The translations under genes and the position numbers were made by a program. 64,000 nt of DNA. Source: JAEUHO01 sp046350655. Its GTDB lineage: Bacteria; Planctomycetota; PLA2; JAEUHO01. Where the stretch lies: contig JAXMAB010000013.1 in the NCBI GenBank assembly GCA_046350655.1, forward strand, positions 1 through 64,000. Direction: 5' to 3'. The notes below the pieces were generated by a model. That model ran no database searches. It was not told the origin of the DNA and saw only the letters and a list, made by a program, of their open reading frames with translations. This document shows positions 35,203 to 44,994 of this stretch, one piece after another (within the stretch, counting starts at the first letter, position 1; every line of letters starts with the position of its first letter).

Positions 35203-38121
35203 ATGCGCAACCGGATCACTCGGCTCCTGTCGGCTGCGGCCGTGGCCTCGCTCGGCCTCTCTGCGGTCTCCTGCGGTGGCGCCGGGAGCGACGGCGCCGA
35301 GAACCTCGTGCTGGTCAGCTTCAACCTGCCCAACATCGCGGGCGTGCCGCTCAACCAGCCGCTGATCTTCCAGTTCAGCGACGACGTGGACGCGTCCTCG
35401 GTCACCCCGGACACGATCCAGGTGGTCGGCTCGCCGTCGTTCACGTTCGAGCAGATCGTCGTCGACGGCAACCTCGTCGCCGAGCTGCCGTTCATCCCGA
35501 ACTTCGAGGACTACTCGGACTCGGGCCTCGCCCCGGCCAAGACGTACTCCGTGTTCCTGCCGATCTTCCCGGCGGTCAACACGGTGCGCAGCGTCCGCGG
35601 CCGGCCGCTCGTCCAGGCCGAGTCGTTCTCCTTCACGACCAACCCGACGGCGATCTTCATCGAGCCGCGCCGCCCGCTGCTGCACACGCCGCTCGCGGTG
35701 CAGGGCGACGAGGACGGCTGCGTCCAGAACCAGGCCAACCCGCTGTTCGACAGCACGTTCCAGTTCGGGGCCGACCCGGCGGACCAGCTCCTCTGCCTCA
35801 AGAACGAGGGCGCGCCCCGCGTGATCCTCGCCAACTCGATCCCGACGCACGACCAGCGCGCGGTGGGCACGCCGTCCGCCGTGGCGCCGGGCCTCCTCGA
35901 CTTCCCGGCGATCCGGGTCCGGTTCAACGAGCCGCTCGACCCGATCTCGGCCGTCCCGTACGTCCCGACGACCCGCAAGTCGATCAACATCCAGCTCTGG
36001 CGCGTCGGCAACATCAACGCGGTGCCCGTGGCGCCCGTGCAGATCGAGACGAACAAGCCGCTCGTCGTGCAGGACCTCAGCCAGACCGAGGTGATCCTGG
36101 TGCCGGTGAAGGCCGAGCAGCAGGGCACCTACATGGTGAACATCCAGGGCCTGCGCGACCTGCCGGGCAACCTGGTGCAGACGTCGGACCGCCCGGTGCA
36201 GCCCCTGCTGAACCCGACGGACCCGTACGCCGCGATCGACAACGGCCTCGTCGGCACGGTCGCGCCCGGCTACCGCATCTACTTCCGCACGCTGCAGGTC
36301 CCGCCGACGGCGGGCGCCATCTCGGCCGCGTTCGGCAACGCGTTCGACGAGCGCACGAACCAGACGTTCACCGCCACGGTGGGCACGAACCCCGTGTCGC
36401 CCCTGACGACCCCGCGGACCCTGACCCAGCTCGCGCCGGGCCAGGCGACCACCGCGAACTGGAACAACGACTACCGGTTCGCGGGCCTCTCCGGGCTCCA
36501 GGCGAACACCAGCGTGGACAACGGCGCCGGCCGCCTGAAGGCCGTGTTCGCGCCGTACCTCGGCAACGGTTCCGACGGCGCGTTCAACCTGACCTCCGGC
36601 TCGACGACCCTGACGAGCGACGGCGGCAGCATCAACGGCGACGGCGTCTACGAGTACGACTCGTTCAACATGGACGCGGGCACGACGCTGTCGCTCCAGG
36701 GCAGCCGGCCCGTGATGATCCTCGTCCGCAACTCGTGCACGATCAACGGCACGATCACGGCCGCGGGTGCGCCGGGCACGTTCGGCATCGACACCGACGG
36801 CACGACGAACTACACGAACGCGCTCGCCATCGACAGCGGCGGCAACGGCGGCCTCGGTCGCGCCGGCGGCGGCAACGGCGGCCTCGGCGGCCCGTCGACG
36901 TCCCTCGTGGGCGACGGCACGGTCGGCTCGGGCGGCGCCAACATGTTCGCGGAGGTCGCGTCCGGCGGCGGCGGCTTCGGCCTGTTCGGTGACAACACCA
37001 ACGGCGGCGGCGGTGGCGGCGGCTTCGGCGCCGCGGGCTCGAACGGCAGCGGCGGCGGCGGTGGCGGCGGCGGCGCCGCGCAGGGCTCGGCCGACTTCCT
37101 GCGCTCGCTGGCCCAGTTCACCCCCGACCGCGTCTTCCAGCCGAACGCGGCCATCGCGGGCGGCGCCGGCGGCGGCGGCGGCGGCGTCGAGGACGACAAC
37201 AACGCGAGCGAGACCGGCAACACGACGATCACCGTCGTGACCGGGACGCGGCGCCTGGCCGGCGGCGACGACGGCGCGGGCGGCGGCGGGGCCGGCGGCG
37301 GCGCCGTCTGGATCCTCGCGAAGTCGATCCTCGTCGGCTCGACCGGTCAGATCAACGTGAACGGCGGCGCCGGCGGCAACACGTTCGGCCCGGCGGACCA
37401 GCTGATCACCGACCCCGACAACAACACGACGGGCGACGAGTACGTCGCGGGCGTCGTGAACCCGAACGGCGCGGGCACGGGCCAGGGCGGCGGCGGCGGC
37501 GGCGGCGCCGGCGGCGCGATCCTCCTGCAGGGCCGCGATGCCGTGACGGTCTCGGCCGGTGCGGTCCTCAGCGCCCAGGGCGGCGCGGGCGGCACCACGG
37601 GCGGCGGCAAGAACGGCGGCGCGGGCAGCGTGGGCCGCATCGCGATCATGGCGTTCCAGAGCACGACGGACTTCGGCTCGAGCGGCACGGTCACCGTCGG
37701 TGGCACCGTGACGCCGGCGGCCGGCGTCTCCGGCGCGGTCTGGCAGCCCACGATCGACGAGACCAGCCAGGGCGTGTCGAAGTGGTTCGACCTTCTCGGC
37801 ACGAACACGGCCTTCCAGCTGCCCTTCTGGACCGACAACGTCGCGACGCTCACCGGCGCCCCGAACAACCTCGTCCAGGGCACGGACTTCGACCTCGTGG
37901 TCGAGCTGCAGGGCGCGACGGGCCTCAACTCGCTGCCGGACCCGACGACCGCGGCCACGCTCACCCCGTGGACGGTGCACACGTCGTTCGCGACGCTCAA
38001 CGGCAAGCAGTACGTCCGTTGGCGCGCGCGCTTCCGCGTGCGTCGCTCGGGGTCGCTCAACCCGGCGGTCCACCCGATGCCGACGATCTTCGACCTGACG
38101 GTCCCGTTCCAGAAGGTCTGA
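35203..38121 (+). CDS. large lipoprotein with Ig-like domain and long glycine-loop region
   Basis: The 972-residue protein has a lipobox (LSAVSCGG), an SbsA-type Ig-like start (NQPLIFQFSDDVDASSVTPD), and another such segment near FPAIRVRFNEPLDPIS. Residues about 545-806 are packed with Gly-rich loops (GGNGGLGRAGGGNGGLGGP, GGGGGGGFGAAG, GGAGGG and similar) between short beta strands such as AILLQGRDAVTVSAGAVLSA. This resembles parallel-beta or polyglycine surface proteins. Both ends have ordinary composition, so the Gly block looks like a domain inserted in the lipoprotein frame. The C-terminus (VRWRARFRVRRSGSLN) resembles that of the upstream lipoprotein (LRWRMTLTSNLISN), so the two are probably paralogues. 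Confidence 0.8.
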   Translation: MRNRITRLLSAAAVASLGLSAVSCGGAGSDGAENLVLVSFNLPNIAGVPLNQPLIFQFSDDVDASSVTPDTIQVVGSPSFTFEQIVVDGNLVAELPFIPNFEDYSDSGLAPAKTYSVFLPIFPAVNTVRSVRGRPLVQAESFSFTTNPTAIFIEPRRPLLHTPLAVQGDEDGCVQNQANPLFDSTFQFGADPADQLLCLKNEGAPRVILANSIPTHDQRAVGTPSAVAPGLLDFPAIRVRFNEPLDPISAVPYVPTTRKSINIQLWRVGNINAVPVAPVQIETNKPLVVQDLSQTEVILVPVKAEQQGTYMVNIQGLRDLPGNLVQTSDRPVQPLLNPTDPYAAIDNGLVGTVAPGYRIYFRTLQVPPTAGAISAAFGNAFDERTNQTFTATVGTNPVSPLTTPRTLTQLAPGQATTANWNNDYRFAGLSGLQANTSVDNGAGRLKAVFAPYLGNGSDGAFNLTSGSTTLTSDGGSINGDGVYEYDSFNMDAGTTLSLQGSRPVMILVRNSCTINGTITAAGAPGTFGIDTDGTTNYTNALAIDSGGNGGLGRAGGGNGGLGGPSTSLVGDGTVGSGGANMFAEVASGGGGFGLFGDNTNGGGGGGGFGAAGSNGSGGGGGGGGAAQGSADFLRSLAQFTPDRVFQPNAAIAGGAGGGGGGVEDDNNASETGNTTITVVTGTRRLAGGDDGAGGGGAGGGAVWILAKSILVGSTGQINVNGGAGGNTFGPADQLITDPDNNTTGDEYVAGVVNPNGAGTGQGGGGGGGAGGAILLQGRDAVTVSAGAVLSAQGGAGGTTGGGKNGGAGSVGRIAIMAFQSTTDFGSSGTVTVGGTVTPAAGVSGAVWQPTIDETSQGVSKWFDLLGTNTAFQLPFWTDNVATLTGAPNNLVQGTDFDLVVELQGATGLNSLPDPTTAATLTPWTVHTSFATLNGKQYVRWRARFRVRRSGSLNPAVHPMPTIFDLTVPFQKV

Positions 38122-38136
38122 TCCTCCGCCCGCGTG

Positions 38137-38153
38137 GCGCACCCTCGGTGCGC
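38137..38153 (+). terminator. weak terminator-like hairpin
   Basis: GCGCACC (38137-38143) pairs with GGTGCGC (38147-38153) 15 bases after the lipoprotein stop. There is no T-run. Confidence 0.35.
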
Positions 38154-38162
38154 GCCGCGGCG

Positions 38163-38168
38163 TACACT
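38163..38168 (+). promoter_or_regulatory. candidate -10 for the radical SAM cluster
   Basis: TACACT, within the same TACACTCGG found at 32691, lies 111 bases before the ATG at 38280. No good -35 is seen. Confidence 0.25.
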
Positions 38169-38279
38169 CGGGCCCGGAGCGGCGACCCGCCGCACCGGGC
38201 CCGTTTCGTGTCGTGTCCTCTCCCGCCGGGTCCGGGCTCGACGTCGTCGCGGGTCCGCTCCGTGCCGGACGGTGCCTCC

Positions 38280-39407
38280 ATGAGCCCTTCGTCGTCCCTC
38301 GCCGTCGCCGCGCCGCCGACCCCGGTCGGCGACGGTCGGCCGTCCCGGCCCGCGGGGGCCGTGGCGTCGGCCCGGCGACGGGCGCCCGGGCGGCCGGACG
38401 TCGGGCGGATCCCGCGGTGGGCGAAGGTGCTCGCGCGGCTCGTCGCCCGCTTCTATCTCCGCCGGCCGGAGCTCGCCGACGCCGTCGCGATCCGCTACCG
38501 CACGCCCCGCGCGTTCGTGGGCGGCGTGCTGAACGAGCTCGCGTACCGGTTCGGTCGGACCCGGGCGCCGGCCCTGCTGTCGGCGAACCTCGAGCTGACG
38601 AACCGCTGCAACCTGAAGTGCACCTTCTGCCCGACGGCCGACGGCCGGATGGCGCGGCCGCGCGGCGTGATGGACGACGCGCTCTTCCGGAAGGCGCTCG
38701 ACGGCGCCGGGCCGCTGGAGTTCGCGTTGCTCTTCCAGTGGGGCGAGCCGCTGCTCCACCCGCGGTTCGCCGCGCTCGCGGCGGAGGCCGCCGACCGCGG
38801 CATCCGGACCCTGGTGACGACGAACGGGACCCTCCTCGACGACCGGCGGATCGGCGAGCTGCTCGCCGCGCGCGTCGACCGCGTGACCGTCTCGGTGGAC
38901 GGCGACGCGGCGACCCACGAGGCGGTGCGCGGGATCCCGCTCGCGCGCACGAAGGCGGCCCTCGAGCGCCTGGTCGCGGCCCGCGACGCCGCGGGCTCGG
39001 CCACCGCGGTGGACGTCTCGATGGTCGTCGCGCCCGAGACCGAGCGCGCCGTCGAGACGTTCCGGCGCGAGTTCGACGGCGTCGTGGACCGCGTGCAGAC
39101 GATCCCGCTCCTCGTCCGCGGCGAGCGCCGCACGCGGTGCCGCGAGCCGTGGCGGGGCGGGCTGGTCGTGCTCCAGGACGGGCGCACGACCGTGTGCTGC
39201 GTGGACCACGACGGCGAGCTGGCCGTCGGCGACGCGAACACCGACCGCCTCGAGGACCTCTGGAACGGCCCGCGGATGCGCGCGCTGCGCCGGGCGCACG
39301 TCACCGGCGACCTGCCCCCGCTGTGCGCGGGCTGCGCCGAGTACCCGACCGACGCGGCCGCGCCTCGGTTCTCGGCGCCGCGCGCGGCGCCCGGGGCCCG
39401 GCCGTGA
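38280..39407 (+). CDS. radical SAM/SPASM enzyme 1
   Basis: The 375-residue enzyme has the cluster motif CNLKCTFC (C110, C114, C117), the GGE-like WGEPLLHPRF, and a SPASM-type C-terminus with CREPW, TVCCVDHDGE and CAGC, which should bind an extra iron-sulfur cluster. SPASM proteins modify peptides, sugars and other substrates; the target here is unknown. The N-terminal 45 residues are Pro/Arg-rich, so an internal start is possible, but no better one is marked by a ribosome site. It is first in a five-gene run where each stop overlaps the next GTG by GTGA. Confidence 0.85.
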   Translation: MSPSSSLAVAAPPTPVGDGRPSRPAGAVASARRRAPGRPDVGRIPRWAKVLARLVARFYLRRPELADAVAIRYRTPRAFVGGVLNELAYRFGRTRAPALLSANLELTNRCNLKCTFCPTADGRMARPRGVMDDALFRKALDGAGPLEFALLFQWGEPLLHPRFAALAAEAADRGIRTLVTTNGTLLDDRRIGELLAARVDRVTVSVDGDAATHEAVRGIPLARTKAALERLVAARDAAGSATAVDVSMVVAPETERAVETFRREFDGVVDRVQTIPLLVRGERRTRCREPWRGGLVVLQDGRTTVCCVDHDGELAVGDANTDRLEDLWNGPRMRALRRAHVTGDLPPLCAGCAEYPTDAAAPRFSAPRAAPGARP

Positions 39408-40507
39408 TCGCGTGGCGCCGCCAGTACGGCGACGTGATCCGCCGCCGCCTCTCGCGCGGCGACTGGCGCGGCCTCGCCTCGCTCGCCGCCCGCTGGGTCG
39501 GGACCGCGATGGCCCCGCGGGTGCACCGCCCCCTCGTGGGCCCGGCCCTCGCCACGCTGCTCGTCACGTACCGCTGCAACCTGCGGTGCCGCGTCTGCGA
39601 CCTGCCGGACCGCGCCGTCGCGCGGCGGCGGGCGGGGGACCGCGAGCTCGACACGCGCGAGCTGCGGCGGGTCCTCGACGACATGCGGGCCATCGGCAGC
39701 CTCGGCGTGGGCGTGACCGGCGGCGAGCCGATGCTCCGGGACGACCTCTTCGACCTGCTCGGGCACGGCGCCCGCCGCGGCCTGCACGTCCACCTGAACA
39801 CGGACGGCTTCCGGATGGACGACGCGGCCGCCCGCGCCACCGTGGCCGCCGGCGTCGAGAGCGTGAACGTGTCGCTCGACGGCGCGAGCGCGGGCGAACA
39901 CGACCTCGCGCGCGGCCGCCGCGGCGCGTTCGACGACGCGATCGCCGCGCTCGCCGCGCTCCGCCGCGCGCGCGGCGACGGGCCGGCCCCGCGCCTCACC
40001 GCGGTCACCGTCCTCACGGCGCACAACGTGGACCGCGTCGAGGCCGTCGCGCGCACCGCGCTCGCGGCCGGCGCCGACCGGCTCGGCGTGATCCCGGTGC
40101 ACGACTTCGGGCAGGGCGAGCCGGCCGCCGCCGCCGACCGCGTGGCCCGCGGGCTCGACGTCCTGCGGCGGCTGCGGGCGGAGGGCGTCCTCGACAACAG
40201 CCTGGCGTACCTCGACCTCCTGCCGCGCGCGCTGCGCGGCGAGCCCTCGCCGCTGCGGTGCTACGCGCCGTACGCGAGCGTCGTGGTCGACTGCTACGGC
40301 GACGTCTACCCGTGCTTCCCGCTCATGGAGCGCAAGCAGCCGGCCGGCCGCATCCCGCTCGCGCGGCTCTGGCGGTCCGCCGCGTACCAGCGCGAGCGCG
40401 AGCGCCTCGAGGCGTGCCGCGCGTGCCTCTGGAACTGCCACACCGAGATGAACCTCGTGCTGCCCCAGGCCCGCGGCGCGCGCGCCGCGGCGGGGGCCGC
40501 GCCGTGA
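39404..40507 (+). CDS. radical SAM/SPASM enzyme 2
   Basis: The 367-residue enzyme has CNLRCRVC (C58, C62, C65), GVTGGEPMLRDD, SVNVSLDGAS, and a SPASM C-terminus (LRCYAPYASVVVDCYGDVYPC, then CRACLWNC). This layout is typical of enzymes encoded in glycan and lipid gene clusters as well as peptide-modifying ones. The GTG start overlaps the previous stop by 4 bases and gives a basic amphipathic start, perhaps membrane-associated. No substrate peptide gene is seen. Confidence 0.87.
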   Translation: MIAWRRQYGDVIRRRLSRGDWRGLASLAARWVGTAMAPRVHRPLVGPALATLLVTYRCNLRCRVCDLPDRAVARRRAGDRELDTRELRRVLDDMRAIGSLGVGVTGGEPMLRDDLFDLLGHGARRGLHVHLNTDGFRMDDAAARATVAAGVESVNVSLDGASAGEHDLARGRRGAFDDAIAALAALRRARGDGPAPRLTAVTVLTAHNVDRVEAVARTALAAGADRLGVIPVHDFGQGEPAAAADRVARGLDVLRRLRAEGVLDNSLAYLDLLPRALRGEPSPLRCYAPYASVVVDCYGDVYPCFPLMERKQPAGRIPLARLWRSAAYQRERERLEACRACLWNCHTEMNLVLPQARGARAAAGAAP

Positions 40508-41676
40508 ACCTCTCCCTCGCCAAGGCCCTCGACCGGGTCGCCGGCGGCGCGCTCGCGCGCGTGGTCGCGGGCGCCGACGCGGTCCGCGACCTCGTCCTCC
40601 CGCCGCCGCCGCCCGTCGAGCGCGTGCGGACGATCGCCGTCCTCAAGTTCTGGGGCGTCGGGAACTGGGCGCTGCTCCGGCCGGTGGTCGAGGCGCTCCG
40701 CGACCGGTGGACCGGCGCGCGCGTCGTCGTCGTGACGCTCGCCGCGAACGCGCCCCTCGTCGCGGACGTCGCCGACCGCGTGCTCGCGGTGCGGCCCGCC
40801 GGCCTCGTCGCGACCGCGACGGACCTCCTCCGCGCGCTCCGGGCCTTGCGTGCCGAGGCGCCCGACCTGTCCCTCGACTTCGAGCAGTTCGCCGTGGTCG
40901 GGGCGCTGCTGTGCCGGGCCGCCGGGATCCCGCAGCGCGTCGGGTTCGCGAGCGGCGCGCGCGGCCGCGACGGGCTCCTCACCGTCCGCGTCCCGTTCCG
41001 GCGCGACGCCCACGCGGCCCGCTCCTTCCGCGACCTCGCCGAGGCCGCGGGCGTGCCCCGGGGCCCGTACGTGCCCGGCGGGCTCCGCGCCGACGACGCG
41101 GGCCGCGCCGAGGTCGCGACGTTGCTCGGCGACGACGCCGGGCGGCCGGTGGTCGTGCTCCACCCCGGCTCCGGCGACAACTTCCCCGGCCGCCGGTGGT
41201 CGCCGACGGCGTTCGCCGCGGTCGGCCGCCACGCGTCCGAACGTTTCGCCGCGCGCGTCGTCGTGACGGGCGCGGCGGGGGAAGCTTCCCTCGTGACGGA
41301 CGTCGCCCGCCGGTGCGGCGGCGACGCGCTCGCGGCCGCCGGCGCGCTGTCGCTGCGGGGCCTCGTCGCGCTGCTCGCGCGGGCCGCCGTCGTCGTGAGC
41401 AACGACACGGGGCCCGTGCACCTCGCGTCGGCCCTGGGCCGGCCGGTCCTCGCGATGTTCGGCCCGAACACGCCCGTGCTCTACGGCCCGCTCTCGCCGG
41501 GGTCGCGGTCGTTCCACGCCGGGCTGCCGTGCAGCCCCTGCCTCACGACCGACAACTACCGGTCGAGCCGCTGCCGCATCCACACGTGTATGGCGGCGAT
41601 CCCCACGGGCGAGGTCGTCGCTGCGCTCGACCGCCTGCTCCGCGCGGCGCCGGCCGCGCGCGCGGAGGCGCCGTGA
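40504..41676 (+). CDS. glycosyltransferase family 9 (heptosyltransferase-like)
   Basis: The 390-residue enzyme has the GT9/ADP-heptose-LPS transferase signatures: an N-terminal IAVLKFWGVGNWALLRPVV, and the C-terminal VLHPGSGDNFPGRRWSP and VSNDTGPVHLASALGRP nucleotide-sugar motif, followed by AMFGPNTPVLYGPLSP. A cysteine cluster near the end (CSPC, CRIHTC) is less usual but seen in related enzymes. It probably adds a sugar to a surface glycan. It is coupled on both sides by GTGA overlaps. Sugar and acceptor are unknown. Confidence 0.88.
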   Translation: MNLSLAKALDRVAGGALARVVAGADAVRDLVLPPPPPVERVRTIAVLKFWGVGNWALLRPVVEALRDRWTGARVVVVTLAANAPLVADVADRVLAVRPAGLVATATDLLRALRALRAEAPDLSLDFEQFAVVGALLCRAAGIPQRVGFASGARGRDGLLTVRVPFRRDAHAARSFRDLAEAAGVPRGPYVPGGLRADDAGRAEVATLLGDDAGRPVVVLHPGSGDNFPGRRWSPTAFAAVGRHASERFAARVVVTGAAGEASLVTDVARRCGGDALAAAGALSLRGLVALLARAAVVVSNDTGPVHLASALGRPVLAMFGPNTPVLYGPLSPGSRSFHAGLPCSPCLTTDNYRSSRCRIHTCMAAIPTGEVVAALDRLLRAAPAARAEAP

Positions 41677-43856
41677 GGTCCGGTCGCCTCGCGGGGCTCG
41701 CGGCCGTCCTCCTGGGCGCGTTCCTCGCCCACGCGGTCGCGACGGGCCACGGCTTCGTCTACGACGACCACCGGTTCGTGGAGCACAACGCCGCGATCCG
41801 CTCGCTCGCCGACCCGGCGCGCTTCTTCACCGACCCGGGCACGGCGTCGGCGGCGCAGGGCGTCGAGCCCGACGTGTGGCGCCCCCTGCGGACGCTGCTC
41901 TACGCCGCGCAGTACGCGGCGTTCGGCCTCGCGCCGCGCGGGTGGCACGTCGTCGGCCTCCTCGTCCACCTCCTCAACGCGGCCCTCGTGTACCGCCTGC
42001 TCCTGCGCGTCCTCGCGCCCGCCCCGCCCGGCCCCGCGGGCGAGGGCGCGGCGCCGGTCGTCGCCGCGGCGGCGGGCGCGCTGCTCTTCGCGGTGCACCC
42101 GGTCACCGTCGAGGCCGTCGCGTGGGTGTCGAGCCTCGGCGACCTCGTCGCGTGGTCGCTCGCCCTCGTCGCGCTCCTCCTCTCGACGCGGCCGGGCGCC
42201 GCCGCGACCGCGGGCGTCGTCGTGCTCGGCACGGTCGCGTGCCTCGCGAAGGAGTCCGCGGTCGTGCTCTTCGCGCTCGTCCCCCTGCTGCGGAGCGCCC
42301 TGCCCGCCGACGCGAGGCCCGGTCGCCGCGAGACCGCGCTGCGCGCCGGCCTCCTCCTCGCGGCGACGGTCGGCTACCTCGTCGTCCGCGGCGCGGTGCT
42401 GCGGACGCCGGCCGACCTGCCCCCGCTCGCGCAGATCGACTTCCCCGACGGGAGCCGCGCGGCGGCGGTCCGCGCGTTCCTCGCGGCGGTCGTCTGGTAC
42501 GCGCGCGCGCTCGTCCTGCCCACGGGGTTCCCCTTCGACCGCAACGCCGTCACGGACCCGCCGCCGTCGTCGTGGGGCGACCCCGAGGTCGTCCTCGGCG
42601 CCGCGATCCTCGTCGCGCTGGCCCTCGCCGCGCTGCGGGGCCTGCGGCGCCCGCGGAGCGTGGCTCCGTTCGCGGCGGGCGGGGCGCTCGCGGTGCTCGT
42701 GCCCGTGGCGGGCGTCCTCGTGCCGCTCAAGGCCTTCGCGGCCCTGCGGTTCCTCTACCCCGCGCTGCCGGGCCTCGCGGCGGGCCTCGTCGCCGCGGGG
42801 GCCGCGGCGGTCGCGGGGCGGCCGCGCGCGCGCGTCGTCGCGCTCGCCGCGGCCGCGGTCGCCGTCGTGCTGCTCGGCGTCGGCACGCACCGCCGCAGCG
42901 AGGCGTGGGCCGACGAGGGCACGCTCTGGACCGCCGTGCTCCGCGCCGACCCCATGAACCCCCGCGCCCACGAGGGCCTCGGCTTCGAGCGGCTGCGCGA
43001 GGGCTCCCTCGACCGCGCCCGGCGCGCGACCGAGTCCGAGCCCGACCGGCTGCGGCGGATCCGCGACCACCTCGACCGCGGCCAGCGCGCGCTGCGGACC
43101 TACCAGGAGTTCCAGCCGTACGACGGCAAGGTGCGCGCGCAGAACGTCGCCGCGCTCCGACGCCTCTACGACGAGCTGCGGGCCGCCGTCGTCCCGTCGG
43201 AGTCGACCGACCGGATCGAGGACGTGAAGATCCCGTCGTGGGTCCTCAAGCTCACGATCACCGAGGCGCGCGCCGCCATGGAGGCCTGGGAGCGGCGCGG
43301 GCTCACGCGCGGCCGCGGCGACGAGGCCCTCCGCCGCGCCACCCTCGAGGCGTGGCGCGGCGCGGCGCTCGACCTCGGCGACGTCGTCGAGACCCTCCGC
43401 GTCAACGCGCTGCTCGCGGAGGCCGACCGCCGGGCGCGCGGCGAGGTCGCGTACGGCCAGCGCCGCGTGCCGCCGCTCGTCGCGGGCATGGTGCTCGGCC
43501 GCGAGCCGGCGCGCGACGGGACTCCGCCGGCGCGCGACCTCGAGCGCCGGCGCGCCCGCGCCACGGTCCTCGCGGCGGCCGGCCTCGACCCCAACCTCTC
43601 CGACCTCGTCGCGTGGGACGCGCTCCTCCCGCAGCTCGACGCGCTGCTGCGCGAGCGCCCCGACGACCACGCGCTGCGCCGTCAGCGCATCGCCGGGCTG
43701 CTCCTCCGCGTGGACGGCCTGCCCGCCGACGACGCCGCGCGCGCGCTCGAGGTGCTCGAGCGCGACCTCTCGATCCTCCTCGCCTCCTCGCCCGGCGACC
43801 GCCGCGTCGCCCAGGCCCTCGAGGCGGTCCGCGCGCGCCGGGGCGGGCGGCGGTGA
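41673..43856 (+). CDS. TMTC-like GT-C membrane glycosyltransferase with long soluble tail
   Basis: The first 430 residues contain about ten membrane helices. The first loop carries VYDDHRFVEHNAAI, the acidic pair that marks GT-C enzymes of the TMTC type, and HPVTVEAVAWVSSLGDL is the second hallmark. The remaining 300 residues are helical (DPMNPRAHEGLGFERLREG starts like a TPR) and hydrophilic. In animals TMTC proteins O-mannosylate; bacterial relatives use lipid-linked sugars. It is coupled to GT9 upstream and radical SAM 3 downstream by GTGA overlaps. The activity is inference from family features. Confidence 0.75.
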   Translation: MRSGRLAGLAAVLLGAFLAHAVATGHGFVYDDHRFVEHNAAIRSLADPARFFTDPGTASAAQGVEPDVWRPLRTLLYAAQYAAFGLAPRGWHVVGLLVHLLNAALVYRLLLRVLAPAPPGPAGEGAAPVVAAAAGALLFAVHPVTVEAVAWVSSLGDLVAWSLALVALLLSTRPGAAATAGVVVLGTVACLAKESAVVLFALVPLLRSALPADARPGRRETALRAGLLLAATVGYLVVRGAVLRTPADLPPLAQIDFPDGSRAAAVRAFLAAVVWYARALVLPTGFPFDRNAVTDPPPSSWGDPEVVLGAAILVALALAALRGLRRPRSVAPFAAGGALAVLVPVAGVLVPLKAFAALRFLYPALPGLAAGLVAAGAAAVAGRPRARVVALAAAAVAVVLLGVGTHRRSEAWADEGTLWTAVLRADPMNPRAHEGLGFERLREGSLDRARRATESEPDRLRRIRDHLDRGQRALRTYQEFQPYDGKVRAQNVAALRRLYDELRAAVVPSESTDRIEDVKIPSWVLKLTITEARAAMEAWERRGLTRGRGDEALRRATLEAWRGAALDLGDVVETLRVNALLAEADRRARGEVAYGQRRVPPLVAGMVLGREPARDGTPPARDLERRRARATVLAAAGLDPNLSDLVAWDALLPQLDALLRERPDDHALRRQRIAGLLLRVDGLPADDAARALEVLERDLSILLASSPGDRRVAQALEAVRARRGGRR

Positions 43857-44911
43857 CGCGGCTCCTGCGCCACGCCCGCGCCTACGGCGGGCTCCTCGCG
43901 GCCGTGGTGCGGGCCAACCTCGGCCGCCCCGCGCCGTTCAAGGCGACGGTGGTGCTCACGGAGCGGTGCGACTGCCGCTGCGAGATCTGCTGGATCTGGA
44001 AGAAGCCGAAGGGGCCCGAGCCGACGCCGGCCGACGTCGCGCGGTTCCTCCGCGGCGCGCCGACCATCCGCTGGCTCAACCTGACCGGCGGCGAGGTGTT
44101 CCTGCGCGACGACGTCGAGGCCGTGGCCGAGGCGGCGCTCGAGGCGCAGCCGCGCCTCGCGGTCCTCGACTTCCCGACCACCGGCCAGCGCACCGAGCGG
44201 ATCGTGCCCGCCGTCGAGCGCATCGCGCGCCTCGGGATCCCGCGGTTCTTCGTCACCGTGAGCGTCGAGGGCCCGCCGGCGCTGCACGACCGCCTGCGCG
44301 GCCGCCCCGGCGCCTTCGACCGCATGATCGCGACGTACGGCGCGCTCCGTCGCCGCCGCGGCGTGGCGGCGTTCCTCGGGCTCACGCTCTCGGCCCACAA
44401 CGCCGACGCCGTCGACGCCACGCTCGACGCGCTCGCCGCGCGCCTGCCGGGCTTCTCGCCGCGCGAGGTCCACGTGAACGTCGCGACGACGAGCGGGCAC
44501 TACTACGACAACCTCGCCGCGGGCGTCCGCAAGCCCCCGCGCCCGCACGCCGCGGTCCGCAAGGTGCTCGCGCGCCGGCGCGCGCGCTGGCACTCCCCGA
44601 CGGACTGGCTCGAGGCCACCTACCTCGCGCTGGTCCCGCGGCACGTGCGGACGGGCCGCAGCCCGCTGCCGTGCGCCAGCCTGTTCACGAGCGTGTTCGT
44701 CGGCGGCGACGGCCGCGTGCGGCCCTGCACGGTCTACGACCGGCCGCTCGGCGACGCGTACGCCACGCCGCTCCCGACGCTGCTTGCGACGCCGGAGGCC
44801 GAGGCCGCGCGCGCCGACGTCGCCGCCGACCGCTGCCCGGGCTGCTGGTCGCCCTGCGAGGCCTACCAGACGATCCTCGCGCGGCTCCCGCGCGCGTTCG
44901 CGGCCCGCTGA
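43853..44911 (+). CDS. radical SAM enzyme 3
   Basis: The 352-residue enzyme has the motif CDCRCEIC (C39, C43, C46, with an extra C41), WLNLTGGEVFLRDDV, and a C-terminal cysteine set (LPCASLFTSVFVG, RPCTVYDRP, CPGCWSPCEAYQ) that probably binds a second cluster. It is last in the GTGA-linked cluster. The downstream carbamoyltransferase gene is convergent, with the palindrome at 44946-44975 between them. Confidence 0.85.
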   Translation: MTRLLRHARAYGGLLAAVVRANLGRPAPFKATVVLTERCDCRCEICWIWKKPKGPEPTPADVARFLRGAPTIRWLNLTGGEVFLRDDVEAVAEAALEAQPRLAVLDFPTTGQRTERIVPAVERIARLGIPRFFVTVSVEGPPALHDRLRGRPGAFDRMIATYGALRRRRGVAAFLGLTLSAHNADAVDATLDALAARLPGFSPREVHVNVATTSGHYYDNLAAGVRKPPRPHAAVRKVLARRRARWHSPTDWLEATYLALVPRHVRTGRSPLPCASLFTSVFVGGDGRVRPCTVYDRPLGDAYATPLPTLLATPEAEAARADVAADRCPGCWSPCEAYQTILARLPRAFAAR

Positions 44912-44942
44912 CGCCGTCGCGCGGGCGGCGGTCGGGGTCCTC

Positions 44943-44979
44943 GACCGCGAGGCCCGGCGGCCGCCGGGCCTCGCGTCCC
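44943..44979. repeat. intergenic inverted-repeat element, copy G (perfect palindrome)
   Basis: CGCGAGGCCCGGCGG (44946-44960) is followed at once by its exact reverse complement (44961-44975), a 30-base perfect palindrome. It sits between two convergent genes, 35 bases after one stop and 19 bases before the other, and may end both transcripts. Confidence 0.75.
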
Positions 44980-44994
44980 GCGCGGGGGACGCGG

